Below, piece after piece: positions 1-11,800 of a stretch of 64,000 bases of DNA (position 1 is its first letter; each line of letters starts with the position of its first letter). Origin of the DNA: Codonopsis lanceolata (Eukaryota; Streptophyta; Magnoliopsida; Asterales; Campanulaceae); NCBI GenBank assembly GCA_013146195.2, contig CM028383.1, positions 16,639,642 through 16,703,641 of the forward strand. Reading direction: 5' to 3'. Both the position numbers and the translations under genes were made by a program. Below the pieces are notes generated by a model. That model did no database searches. It worked only from the letters and a program-made list of their open reading frames with translations, and was not told where the DNA came from.

Positions 1-1
1 A

Positions 2-1411
2 AATCACACTTAGGAATTAGTTGACCTTCCCAAGGGGTGCAAACCATTGGGCTGTAAATGGATTTTCAAACGAAAATTAAAACCCGATGGTTCCATTGAT
101 AAGTATAAAGCACGGTTGGTCGCAAAAGGGTTTAATAAAAAAGAAGGTGTTGATTATTTTGACACTTATGCCTTTGTAACTCGAATGACGGTGATTCGAC
201 TACTAATTGCATTTGCAGCTTTGCACGGTCTTGAAATACATCAAATGGATGTTAAGACTGCTTTCGTAAATGGGGAACTCGAAGAAGAAATTTATATGAA
301 TCAACCAAAAGGATTCATAGCTCCAGGCAAAGAAAAGAAAGTACGCCGATTTGTCAAATCGTTGTACGAATTAAAGTAAGCACCAAATGGGTTCAAGATC
401 AACGAATGTGACAAATGTGTGTACGTCAAAAATACACAACATGGTTACGTAATTATCTGCCTCTACGTAGATGACATGCTCATCATTGGCAGTAATAACA
501 ACATGATCAAGGACACCAAGAAAATGTTGGCCACCAGGTTCGACATGAAAGATCATAGGATAGCTGATGTCATCTTAGGTATTAAAATATCTAGAACATC
601 CGAGGAAATTATATTATCACAATCTCATTACATTGAGAAATTACTGGAGAAATTCAGTAATGGTGATAGTAGTATTAGAAAAACTCCAATAGACCCAAAC
701 TTTCATCTCAAGAAAAACTTACATGAAAGTGTATCTCAAATTGAATACTCTCGTGTCATTGGAAGTCTTATGTATCTCACGAATTTTACGCGACCAGATA
801 TTGCTCAAACAGTTAATCGATTGAGTAGATTTAATAGTAATCCCGGACATGATCACTGGAAAGCTATTGCAAGCGTCCTTAGGTATGTTCGATACACTAA
901 AGACTACGGGTTGCACTATTCAAGGTATCCAATAGTAATAGAAGGTTACAGTGATGCCAACTGGATATCCGATACTAATGACTCAAAATCCACAAGTGGA
1001 TTCGTATTTACACTTGGTGGTGGTGCTATCGCATAAAAATCTTCCAAATAGACTTGCATTGCAAGATCTACAATGGAATCATAATTTATCGCTCTAGATA
1101 AAACAACGAAAGAAGCCGAATAGCTACGAAATTTCCTAGAAAATATTCCAGCTTGGCCACAACCAGTACCAGCTATATGCATCCATTGCAATAGCCAAGC
1201 TGTAATAGGAAGGGCACAAAACAATATGTATAACGGTAAATCACGACACATACGAAGGCGTCACAATACCGTTAGGCAACTTCTCTCAAATGGAGTGATC
1301 ACCATCGATTATATTCGATCAAAAGACAACCTAGCGGATTCACTAACTAAAAGTTTGTCAAGAGAGCAAGTATGCAGTTCATCAAAGGGAATGAGCCTTA
1401 AGCTTACAAAA
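2..1411 (+). pseudogene. copia pol remnant: reverse transcriptase and RNase H
   Basis: Frame 2 gives the copia RT start (KWIFKRKLKPDGSIDKYKAR, then LVAKGF), the QMDVKTAFVNGELEEE block and the catalytic box LYVDDM near 460-477. RNase H follows with GYSDANW at 943-963 and a C-terminal DYIRSKDNLADSLTKSLSRE near 1306-1365. Stops seen: TAG at 11-13 in place of a conserved Trp, TAA at 377-379 where family members have LKQAP, and more at 1034-1120. Between LK-stop-AP and NGFKINECDKC about 13 usual residues are absent, an in-frame deletion. Function in an intact copy: cDNA synthesis and removal of the RNA strand in the virus-like particle. Confidence 0.85.
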
Positions 1412-1992
1412 TAAAAGAATAATTTAGTAGAAAACCCCACCTAGCTGATTGGAGATCCCATGGTCTAGGTTCAAAGGGACAACCCCACTAAATTAATCTC
1501 GAAGTTAACACTAAAGGATTTAACTCCTACCCATTCCTATGGTGAAACACACTAGTGTTATTTGTCATGGTGAAGGGTAAGCTTTGCTTTTAATGATTCC
1601 TATGACTTGATTTCATGTGGAGTAATGACAGAATTCTCTTTATAAGCAATCACCTATGTGAATGTAAACTGGCCAAATTTATGAGAATTTAGAGGCTAAG
1701 ATTCTCTAGAACATTCGCAGAACCATGTATAGTTCAGGGCCAAAATGAACAGAAATGAAGAATCACACCCTGTTTGAGGGTAGCTGTGTGATTACTATTG
1801 TCTTGGTTGACATCAAAACAATAGTCAGTTCAAAACACTCAAGTGACTGATTAAAAAGTCATCCCGATCGTATATCATAAGGAAATGTTCAAAGCCAAAA
1901 GCCACCTATTCCAGTACAGTTACTCTCAGTTGTATCTCTGTAAATATCAATATGTCATCAATTTACATGATATCTCATTCAATGTGGGGGAT

Positions 1993-2563
1993 TGTTGGAA
2001 GCTTGTTTCAATAAAATTGAATGAGGAAGTTATGTAAGTAGGAAGTGGAGAATCTCACATTGGGAATAAAAAGAAAACAACTCTACTTTATAAAGCAGAG
2101 CTTTTAGGCTTAACAATCGGCCCTTGGGCCATTACACTTTTGTGTAGGAGGGAAGACCTAGCTAAGTGCAGGTCCAAACACACACGCGCGCGCGCACCTC
2201 CACCCGGCCGACCTGACTTGGTCGACCGGCTCCTTATCTTTTTGCTGCCAATTCATTTCAAGCTGTGTGTGTGTGTGTGTGTGAGAGACCCTTTTGAGCT
2301 TGATACTGCATGAAAAATAGATTTTAACCACGAAAAATTCATCTCTTTCAGTGCACCACCTTTTTGCTCAAAATAGAGATTACAACAGCGTGTCCGATTC
2401 GTTGGTGATTGAAGCTAGAAGGCCTGGCCTCTTCAATCACGTAAGATTCCAAAACCCTGGGAGACTCACTGGAAAACACCCGTCTATTCCATACACTGTG
2501 CTAGTTTTTGTCTTAAGGACAAAGATTCAAAATCTCGTAGATCTTCTACTTCTTCCCTAAACA
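1993..2563 (+). repeat. 3' LTR of the left copia element
   Basis: It starts TGTTGG right after the polypurine tract. A TATA-like CTTTATAAAGC lies near 2088-2098. I place the end at AAACA (2563) because TGTT...AACA makes matching termini, but no second LTR is in view to confirm it. Inside are a CG/CA run (2176-2196) and a TG microsatellite (2262-2282). Confidence 0.6.
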
Positions 2564-2904
2564 CACTACTATAAAAACTGGATCAGGCCGCTAACAGGCA
2601 TGATATTTATAGTCCCTAAGCCAAGGGAAGAGATCAATCGTTGAGACCAATATAATATTGGTCGGCTAGTTGCATGCATAATTGCATATCCTCAAAAAAA
2701 AAAAAAAAAAATAAAAAAACAACATGAAATTTTGAATAGACAAGAGATAAGTGTTACTCAAAAGTAAAAAGTAAAAACTTTTGCTAAAATGATTGACTGA
2801 ACATGTCAAATGGCATCAGCTAGCGAGTAGGTTAACAATTTCAGGATTCAACAATTTCTATTTCTATTTTTAATTGTACAACCTTTTCATTTATTGATAA
2901 TCAA

Positions 2905-3245
2905 ATCTAGGCTTGTCAATTGGGTGGGTTAGGTTGAAGTATGTAATGGATTGAAACAGGTCAAAACTCGTTAGAATTCAAATATCAAACGGATTGAAAT
3001 GAGTTGAGTTGAAACGGTCGACCTGTCTCAACCCAACTTTCCCCCAAATAAACATAAATTCATAGCATAAAAAGTCACGGGTCGAAATGAGTAACGGGTC
3101 AGATCCGATACAACCCATTAATATTATTGGGTCGAAACGGATTACCCATTTCAACCCAAAAATATTTATGAGTTTGGGTTGAGTTGGGTTATGTGGGTTA
3201 ATGAATAATGAGTTATAGTTGTAAGGCCTAATCAAATCCACCATT
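2905..3245. repeat. degenerate GGGTTGAAACGG / CAACCC repeat block
   Basis: Short variants of GGGTTGAAACGG and GGGTCGAAACGG recur, with inverted forms (CTCAACCC, TTTCAACCC), so the block is partly self-complementary. It resembles the interior of non-autonomous hAT-type repeats in plants. I found no clear terminal repeats or target duplication, so the class is not settled. An apparent 88-codon minus frame (2978-3244) is a by-product of the repeats. Confidence 0.4.
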
Positions 3246-3950
3246 CTAAAATAAGTGTTTTTTTATTAAATATCAATAAGTTTATTAACTAGAAAAAATT
3301 TAAAAAGAAAAAAAGATAATCCCTCGGTTTTCAAATTATAATTCTCCTTTTCAAGGTAACGTCTTGAAATGATGAATGGAGTTGGTAGACGGTTAATGGG
3401 TAGCCTTAAGGAAATGATGAAAGGCTTTGTTAGGAGACATCCATACTAAAGTCTTGGTAAGTGCCAAACACCATGACTGCTACATTTTGGTAAAAACTGA
3501 AAATGGGTTGCCTACAAAATAAGAGTCGTATTTAGTCACTCTCTTCAGAAGTAAATTGAACCATAATCCATACATTCCATCTGCACATGCTTGATTTGTA
3601 TGGAATGACAATTAATTTGTGCAATCAAAACAAATTGACAAAAGAGGGTTTACTTCAGTTGAATTCACGAGTAAACAACAATTATTTGTCTGAAATTTGT
3701 TTTGATATGATTTGAGAAATTAAAGTAGGAATTCGTCTAATGATGATTCGAACAAAATATAGTTACTTTGACAAGTTTCTCTTATGATTGTATAATTGTT
3801 GAATGGGTTCCGAGAGGTAATGCTTTTAAAGGGTGTCCCGTTGAGTTTCAATTTTCTATTTGATTTCAATGGTATGTTTTGATGGGTTTATCGTAGATTT
3901 AAAGTGTCAATATTTTGATTATTGGATTTATAGAGCTGATTCATTCCTGA

Positions 3951-4306
3951 TGTAAATTTCTTTGGATTGATTCCAAGACCAATAAGGAGTGCTGAGCCGA
4001 TCTTCAGATTTATTGAATGGGTTCCCTGAAGAAGCTGATGGCTCGAGCATGATGAAAGGATGCCAAATCCATTTGAAATTGTAAATTTTGCAGAAGTTGC
4101 TTATACAAAATTAAATGAACATATGGTCGGAAAAAAAGTACTGAATAGCAGAACAAACTTTCAAGATGTGAGTTATTTAGGCCATCCTGAGGAGATAAAC
4201 TGGGCCTTAAATGGCCTTGGCTTGGTGAATTTTTTTTCTTCCAAATTGTTTATTTTCTTTTTCCCTTTTTTTCTTCTTTTTTTAATGGGGGAAAAGGTAA
4301 CCAAAT
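3951..4306 (+). other. unidentified coding-like remnant
   Basis: One frame near 3951-4013 reads DVNFFGLIPRPIRSAEP and on to FRFIEWVP before a TGA; a second, offset frame at 4060-4306 is open for 82 codons, ending in a T-rich tract. The first stretch looks more protein-like than its surroundings, but I do not recognise the family, and there is no start codon or splice site that I trust. It may be a decayed exon or chance. Confidence 0.15.
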
Positions 4307-5058
4307 GAAAGAAAGAAATTATACACTTTTAATGATCTATGACTATCTTTAACCCTCTGTATATTTTTTATTGCAGAGCAGAAGAGAAAAAAATCTATGT
4401 AATTCAACAAATGGTGAAGATTGTCTTAACCCTTTGATTTGGGGAGCAAGAAAATACTTTTAAAAAGAGATTCGTTTGTAATTCAATGTAAAATATTAAT
4501 TTTTATTATATTTTCAAATATATATATATAAATATATATTGTATTTTTTTAGACATGTTCTATTTTTTGTTCATTAGATTCTTTGCTTAGTAAATAGTAT
4601 TTATCTATAGGGCTCCTTATAAAAAAAATCATGTTTGTAGTCTGTCATTTGTATTGTATGTCATTTTGTACAAAGTTAGCAATACTAATCTTAAAAGGTT
4701 TTAAATTTTAATATGTGATATTGATAGTGATTTCAATCGTACAGGTTCAAGAACCAATACAAATGTTGTATTTAAAGAAATATTTTAAAATACACATCAT
4801 TCTTCTTTTATTAATTTAATACTCTATAATGAAATTCATTTTTCTGTAGTAGTGCATTTTAATTATTTGTTTCATTTTTATATATTGTAGTCACTAAAAA
4901 ATAATTTTTTTCTCTCTTAATTTATTACGTATATAGCACTGGTGTAATACTAGTTATAAAGTATATAAGATGCAAGTTACGAACATTTTTCAAGGAATAA
5001 AGAATTGTAAAAAGCTTATCGAAGTCATGCTGGTTTATTTAAAACTTAGAATTTTACG

Positions 5059-5237
5059 CACTGCCTCTGTTTTGGGTAAAAGGTTCCTTTTTAAAAATCA
5101 ATTTTTTTAATAAAAGATACTTTTAGTAGCTTATTAGTATTAAATTGACAATTTTATACTTTAATTTTTTAAAATAGACTTTTTAAGTGAAACATCCTAA
5201 AATAAAATAATGTACGCTTTGTCCGAATAAAGAGAAT
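5059..5237. mobile_element. short MITE, related to the one at 5285
   Basis: The left end CTGCCTCTGTTTTGGGTAAA and the right end GCTTTGTCCGAATAAAGAG mirror the ends of the neighbour at 5285-5591. The inner sequence (ACTTTTAGTAGCTTATTAGTA, split by substitutions) matches one unit of the neighbour's 67-bp repeat. At about 179 bp it looks like the unexpanded form. Confidence 0.55.
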
Positions 5238-5284
5238 TGAATATTGGTCGTCTTTTGGAGTTTTTTTTTTTATCTTAGTTACTA

Positions 5285-5591
5285 CTCCCTCTGTTCTAGG
5301 CAAAGAGTCATCGTTTGAAAGTCAAACTTTTTAAGAAAATGATGCTTTTAGTAACTCATTAATAGTAAAATGAGACGTTTATTCCTTATTTGAAAGTGAA
5401 ACTTTTTAATGCTATTAATAGCTCATTAATAGTAAAATGAGACGTTTATGCCTTATTTGAAAGTGAAACTTTTTAATGCTATTAATAGCTCATTAGTAAT
5501 AAAATGACACGTTTATGCCTTATTTGAGAGTGAACTCTTTAAGTCAAATATCGTAAAATAGAATATTGGACTCTTTGTCCGAATATGAGAG
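5285..5591. mobile_element. Stowaway-like MITE with expanded interior
   Basis: The left terminus CTCCCTCTGTTCTAGGCAAA and the right terminus (read inward on the other strand: CTCTCATATTCGGACAAAG) both lead into AGAGTC, forming an imperfect terminal inverted repeat of the CTCCCTCCGTCC class. A TA precedes the left end (5283-5284). The interior is mostly three copies of a 67-bp unit. Confidence 0.65.
5351..5540. repeat. 67-bp tandem repeat, about three copies
   Basis: The anchor TGAGACGTTT occurs at 5371 and 5438, and its variant TGACACGTTT at 5505, an exact 67-bp period. Each unit also contains TTTGAAAGTGAAACTTTTTA and AGCTCATTAATAGTAAAA. Units two and three are almost identical. Confidence 0.85.
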
Positions 5592-5681
5592 AATAGTAAA
5601 TTTGTAGGTTAAATTATAATTAAGATGGGTTATACAGACTAATGGAAAAAAATGACGTAAGCGTAACCAACCAAACTAGTA

Positions 5682-5928
5682 CTCCTCCGTTTTCAAATTA
5701 TCATATTTTTTATCCATTTTAAATTAATTGATCTTTTTCAAAACTTTTCCTTATAAGAAAACATTGTTACTATTTTATCCTTATTTTTTCTATCCATTTT
5801 AATTATGGTCACATGCTAAAACGCATTAAAATAAATCACATATTTTATTAATATTTATAATACAATCAATTTTTATATTTTAAATTATGAGTCAAGATAA
5901 AAAAGATGATAATTTGAAAATGTAAAGA
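5682..5928. mobile_element. Stowaway-like MITE
   Basis: CTCCTCCGTTTTCAAATTAT at the left, preceded by TA (5680-5681), is matched at the right by a block whose reverse complement reads ACATTTTCAAATTATCATC. About 247 bp, AT-rich, no coding capacity. The copy would have needed a mariner-type transposase from elsewhere. Confidence 0.6.
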
Positions 5929-7452
5929 TAAGCGTTGATTTTTTTAACGGATGCTAGGTTCATTTTATTCTTTTGACTTTAGGTGCAACCGAAATTGCAC
6001 ATGTTACATATGGAAAATGAAAATATTTAGCTTTCAATGTGAAAAAGACAATAATTTGTGGGTGACAACAATGTGACATTGACCCATCAATCCATCAATC
6101 CATATTACAAATAATGCAAGGCCGCCTTACACCGCGAGGAGAAAGGTAATAGATTGCTCATTTGCTCCTCAACTATATTCTCTTTTTCTTTAGTTTTTTA
6201 TTTTTGTTTTTTGTTTTAAAGTTTTTTGTGAGGGGTAAGGGAAAAAAATCGAATCTAATAACTTATATTTTGCGAAGTCTCAACTCAACCATTGAACCAT
6301 TTTCTTAGGGGTCTCTCATTTTCTTTAGTTAGTTGGTCGGTTCGATTCAAATCTTTCCTTTTTGTTCTAAACTAGTTTTACATATGTATGTTAAATGTAC
6401 AAATGTATATATTTTTTAATTAAATTTTATTCAATCAAAACAAAGACAACAAAAAAATTAAAAGAACGAAGTACAACTACTTAAATAGAAATATATTATT
6501 GTATTGATAATATGATAGACTTTGAATTCATTATATATAACATTTGTTGTGTTATTTTTTTGGTTTTCCTTCTTTATCTCGTATCAATTAATGTCTTTAG
6601 ACCAAAATGATTTGATAATGCATTGTTTTTACTTTTTGTCCATTTTATTAGATGTGTAATTTAGTTTCAAAATGTCAATAAGTCGCATCTACAATTGTGA
6701 TAAAGATTTAGGTACATTAAATGGTATTTTGATATTAATTATATTTTTGTGATCAAGTTTTTTTTCTTTTCGTTCTGTGATTTTCCCATCATCTAGATAT
6801 GATTTTTCTTGTATTTACTAATGGATACAATGACATTTTGGGGATAAAGACTTTGTGTCCAACACTGTTTACATTTAAAATATAGCTCCTATAATGTGAT
6901 GTCCAAGCTTTTTACTGGTTAGTTGGTAAAAAAAAAATATTAGTTGAATTTTTAAGGGTTAACTTCACCATTGGTCCTTGTACTTTGGGGGATTGAGTAT
7001 TAAAAACCGAACTAATAGTAATATTTTTACAAAAAAATCTATTTCGGATTTGCTGGAACTTGGTTAGTTGGTTATTATTCAAGGTTTTGGTTGACCTACA
7101 TGCTTGGGTTGAATTTAAATAATGGTTTATTTTATATATATATTTTTTTGTTTCTAATATTTAAATAAACACATTTTTGCAGGGACTATCTTGCTTTTAC
7201 ATAAAACTTTAAATTTAAGATTTTTATAATATATGTTGGTTGAAATCGATTGTTTAAGTTCGTTATCTTTGATTTTCTATATAAACCATAAATTTTTAAT
7301 GTATATAATATTATAAAAAATTACGATCTTGATTTTGTTAACGTGTAAAATGGATAATAAAATTAAGATATTGATGGTGATGAAATATTTTATTAATTGT
7401 ATTTTCAATCATTAGAAGCTTGTTCATATTCTAAGACAGTATTTGGTTTCAT
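5929..7452. other. AT-rich spacer
   Basis: No open frame with protein-like composition, no RNA gene and no repeat termini that I recognise. It ends in a short tandem duplication (GTATTTGGTTTCATATTC at 7438 and again at 7464) that overlaps the LINE target site. Confidence 0.5.
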
Positions 7453-7470
7453 ATTCCAAGGGAGTATTTG
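7453..7470. repeat. left target-site duplication of the LINE
   Basis: ATTCCAAGGGAGTATTTG, identical to 13131-13148 immediately after the LINE poly-A. An 18-bp direct repeat is the normal result of L1 target-primed reverse transcription and fixes the 5' boundary of the element. Confidence 0.92.
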
Positions 7471-7536
7471 GTTTCATATTCTCTCTCTAGCAAAAACCTA
7501 GCTTTCTTATAGGGTTTCCTCCTTGGTTCGGTTTTC

Positions 7537-8885
7537 ATGGCTACGGCTCCGGCCATGGATGCTCCTTCTGTGACACCTCCTTCCCCTTCGTCTAAAAAGT
7601 CTTTTGCTTCTATTCTTACTCAGAATCAACCGATCTCCATCCCTTTAATCCCTCCGTCCTCCTCTAAAGGAGAACCAGCTTTACGCCTCTCACCAGAAAT
7701 CGTTTCAGCCCTTTCAACTAACCCTTGTTGGCAAGTTCTCTCACGGCCGGCCGACAATGGACACTATGCGAAAGGAGTTTTGAACATTCGGCCTCAAGGC
7801 TGATGTTACAATCGGGAATCTTGATACTAAACATGTCTTGATCCAAGTTCATCATGAGGCGGACTTCCAAATGCTATGGATCAAAGATCGGTTCGTGGCA
7901 AGATCCTACGAGAGTTTTCAAATGGACTCATGAGTTTCGCCTCTACATTTGAAAGCCCCATTGTTCAAAGTGGTTTTCATCACGATCTCCCATCTACCTA
8001 TTCAACAAGCAGACGTTTTTCTCTATGGCCAGCATGATTGGGAAACCCTTAACTATTGATAACCCTACTGCAAATCTACTCCGGCCAAGTGTGGCTCGTA
8101 TATGCATCGAGGTGGATCTCACCAAACCTATCCTTCCGACCGGATTGATACGGTATCCCTAACTCGGGGCTTTGGCGCATCATAGATGTCGAACGCCTTC
8201 CTTCTTATCAGACGCTCGCCATCGCCTTGGACATGATGGTGACTCATGCAAAGTTTACTTGAAACATCTCAACAACGGCAAAACAACAACTACTCCTATG
8301 CCTGATTTGGTAAAGCCTAAATCAATGTCAAAACCCAAGGTTTCGTGGCAGCCTAAGATACATGTTTCGGATCCAGATACTGTTGCTAAGGCAAGTTCTA
8401 GCAACCTCGGAGAGGCCAACCGGGACACGAATGAAGACCCTAATAGTTTTGAACAAATTGTTGACAATAGTCATAACCCTAAACATGTGAATGAAAGTAG
8501 TACTGCTCCTATTAACTCTTCTGATTCTATGGAGAATCAGACTGTCGAGTCTGGTAATGGGGATGAGCCCAATCAAGTCCCTGATCATATTGTCTACCCC
8601 AATACGGCTGAGCCTGGCAGTGCCAATATGCATGAGCAACCTAGTCATGATCATTCGGTGCATGCAACGACTATTCCATCGGGCTGCCCCCCTTCTATCA
8701 CCTCCTCTAACAGATTTGCTGTCCTTGATGTTATTGAAGAAGAGGGAGATCCTCCAGCCAACTTAGAGGCCCTCAACCTTGAAACAGGAATTCCCAGTAA
8801 GCCTGCCATTACTCAGCCGGATCGCCTCACCAGGTCTAAGGCCAAAAGTTTGAGCTCCTCTTCCTCAGTTTCTCATGGATATTAA
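7537..8885 (+). pseudogene. LINE ORF1 (gag-like RNA-binding protein), frameshifted
   Basis: The ATG at 7537 opens MATAPAMDAPSVTPPSPSSK, then KSFASIL, the usual start of plant L1 ORF1 proteins ahead of a DUF4283-type domain. The frame ends at 7801-7803, but the expected continuation (DVTIGNLDTKHVLIQVHH) is present in the +2 frame from 7802, so one frameshift lies at about 7798. Further breaks occur before the C-terminal acidic, Ser/Pro-rich tail (open from 8172). The tail ends ...SVSHGY at a TAA (8883-8885) that overlaps the ORF2 start. No complete CCHC knuckle is visible in the broken frame. The product would coat LINE RNA. Confidence 0.75.
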
Positions 8886-11800
8886 GGCTCTTTTTTGGAA
8901 TGCCCGTGGTATTGGTAATGATGCTACTATTGCCCGTATCAAACACATCACTAGTACTCATACAATTTCTTTAGTTGCAATTTTTGAGCCTATGATTAGC
9001 CTGGATCGTATTCAGTTCATCTCTCGTCGTCTCCGGTATCGGTATTGTTTTTCTAATTCTTCTAATTCTATTTGGATTTTTGCTAAATCCTCTTTCTCCT
9101 GTTCGTTAGTTCATGAATCTGCTCAACAGATCACTCTTCAGATTAAACATTATTCGTGGCCTTCTCCTGCTTTCTTCACTGGTGTTTATGCTAAATGTTC
9201 TTCCTATGACCGGCAGCTGCTTTGGACTGATCTTATAGATATCAGCTCTCAAGTCTCTGATTCCCCCTGGATTGTTGGTGGGGACTTCAATATTATTCTT
9301 CATCCTGAGGAAAAATCTGGTGGTTGGGATTGGAATCAGTCTGTGCTTTGGACTTTCATGACTGTCTCTCCGCCTCAGGCCTTATTGATCTTGGATATTC
9401 TGGCCCTCATTTTACGTGGTGGAACAAACGGGAGGGTCCAGCTACCATTCATGAACGTATCGACAGAATTTTTGGAAATACTATGTGGCTGAATCTGTTC
9501 ACTTCCACGTTAGTTGAACATCTAAACCGCACCTGTTCTGATCATAGCCCTTTACTGCTTCGGTTTTCTAAGTCTGGAGACCACAAGCCCTCATATTTCG
9601 GGTTTTTAAATGTTTGGACAAGCCATGCAACTTTCCTTGATGTTGTGAAATCTACCTGGGACACTCCTGTTTCTGGCCGCCCTATGGTTGCTTTTGCCAA
9701 CAAGCTGAAGCTTACTAAACAAGCTTTGCGTAAATGGAATAAAGATGTTTTTGGAAACATATTTTCTGATCTTAAAGAGGCTGAAAATGATGTTCTTGAG
9801 CAAGAGTTATACTTTGAACTTAATAACTCTAGTGAAAACTGCTCCAATTTAATGCAGGCCCAAGCTAAACTCCGGTTGGCCCTTTCTCGTGAAGAAGCTT
9901 ATTGGCGTCAGAAATCTAATCTTAAGTGGTTAAAGGAAGGTGAGGGTAATTCCAAAGTTTTTCACTCCTCTGTTAAGCAAGCTCAACGTTGGCTCCATAT
10001 TCATTCCATTTGCGGCCTGGATGGTTCCCTCCTTTCCAGTCCTGGTGATATTAAAAATGGTGCTATTGACTACTTTTGCTCTCAACTACAATCTGCTTCT
10101 CCTCCCATGCCTAGGAATCTGGATATGATTCCCAGATTAGTTATGGATGACTGGAACCAATCCCTTATTTCTATTCCTTCTTTGGATGAAGTCTGGTCTA
10201 CCATCTCTAGCCTCAGTGGTGACAGTGCTGCTGGTCCTGACGGGTTCACTGTCCATTTTTTCTCTACTTGCTGGGATATCATTAAACTTGATCTTCATGA
10301 AGCTATTAAGGAATTCTTTGCTGGTTTCTCTCTTCCCCGGTCTTAGTCCAGTACTCTTATTGCTACTATTCCGAAGATTGAGGTTTCCTCTTCTTTTAAG
10401 GATCTTAGACCTATCAGCTTGTGTAACTATTGTAACAAGATTCTTTCCAAGCTTCTGGCCTCTCGTCTTGCCTCTATTATGCCTCATATAATTTCCCCTA
10501 ATCAGAGTGCATTTACCAAGGGTAGAGTCATCCAAGACAATGTTTTACTTACGCAGGAAATGGTTTCTAGTCTAGCTAAGAAAGTGTCAGGCTCCAATAT
10601 TATTATAAAACTGGACATGGCTAAGGCTTTTGATAGAGTGTCTTGGGGCTTCCTCATTCAGGTTCTTCGAAAGTTTGGCTTTCATGAAGTGTTCATTGAC
10701 TTAATCTGGCGGTTTGTCTCTGATAATTTGTTCTCCGTTTTGGTAAATGGTGAGGTTGCTGGTTTTTTCCAATCTAAATGTGGTCTTCAGCAGGGTGACC
10801 CTTTGTCCCCTAGTCTCTTTATTATTGCTTCGGAAGTTCTCAGTCGAAGTCTTAACATGTTGCATGCTGATAACCATGGTGTTCGTTATTCAACCGCGAG
10901 TGGGTGCCCTATAGTTTCTCATCTTGCTTTTGCAGATGATATCATTATTTTCTGTAATGGAAGCCATCGATCTTTGCAGAAGCATTCCGACCTCATTGCT
11001 CAGTATACTTCTATTTCTGGCCAGCTAGTTAATAATGACAAAAGTTGAATCTTTGTGAACCCCTCGCTCTCTTCTACCCGTGTTGCTAGCATTGTTTCTT
11101 TCTCTGGCTTCCATCAGGGCACGCTTCCTATGACCTATTTGGGCTGCTCTCTCTATCTTGGCAGACGTTCAAAGAGATTATTCGACCCTATCACTCTCAA
11201 ACTGCAACTCAAGGTGGATTCTTGGATTGATTCCTTTCTTAATCCGGCTGGTAGAGTCACTCTCATAAACCATGTTCTCCACTCGATCACAGCTTTCCTT
11301 TTTGCTTCTCTTGACCCTCCTGTGTCTGTCATTCGGGTGATGGAAAAGTTCTTTGCTAATTTTTTTGGGGCAGTATTGATGGTCGCGGTAAAGCTCACTG
11401 GATCTCCTGGCAAACCTGCTGTAAGCCTACACATTCGGGAGGTATTGGCATCCCTTCGTTATTCTCCTTGGTTAAAGCTTATTCCATTAAGCTATGGTGG
11501 CGTTTCTGGACTGAAAAAAATCTGTGGACTGAGTTCCTTCGAGCTAGATATTGCAAATTGGCTCATGAGTCTATTCCTTCTGGACGTGGTTCTCATGTTT
11601 GGCAGCGTCTCCAGAGGATTAAAGCTGTGGCTGAACCTCATATTGGCTGGGTTGTGGGCTCGGGAAATGTCTCTATTTGGCTAGATAAATGGCTCCCGGA
11701 TCACTCCCTTTCCAAGCCCCCAGGGTGTGTTCTCGATAAAGTCAAAGATTTGTTTGATTCCAGTGGTTCTCTTCTCCCTATTGCTAGATCTATCCTTCCC

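Larger units (their letters stand above)
1..2563 (+). mobile_element. Ty1/copia retrotransposon, 3' half, cut by window edge
   Basis: The plus strand reads reverse transcriptase, then RNase H, then a polypurine tract (GTGGGGGA near 1984-1991) and a 3' LTR beginning TGTTGGAAGC at 1993. That is the copia order (integrase before RT, RNase H last). The gag, protease and integrase parts would lie left of base 1. The coding part has several stops, so the copy is dead. No target duplication can be tested because the left end is outside the window. Confidence 0.85.
2564..5058. other. AT-rich spacer without recognised gene
   Basis: Poly-A near 2694-2711, a low-complexity GGGTTGAAACGG-type block (2905-3245), a short Stowaway-like end (CCCTCGGTTTTCAAATTATAATTC region, 3321-3347) with no partner, and a weak coding-like stretch near 3950-4300. 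The rest is AT-rich with no family I recognise. Confidence 0.6.
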
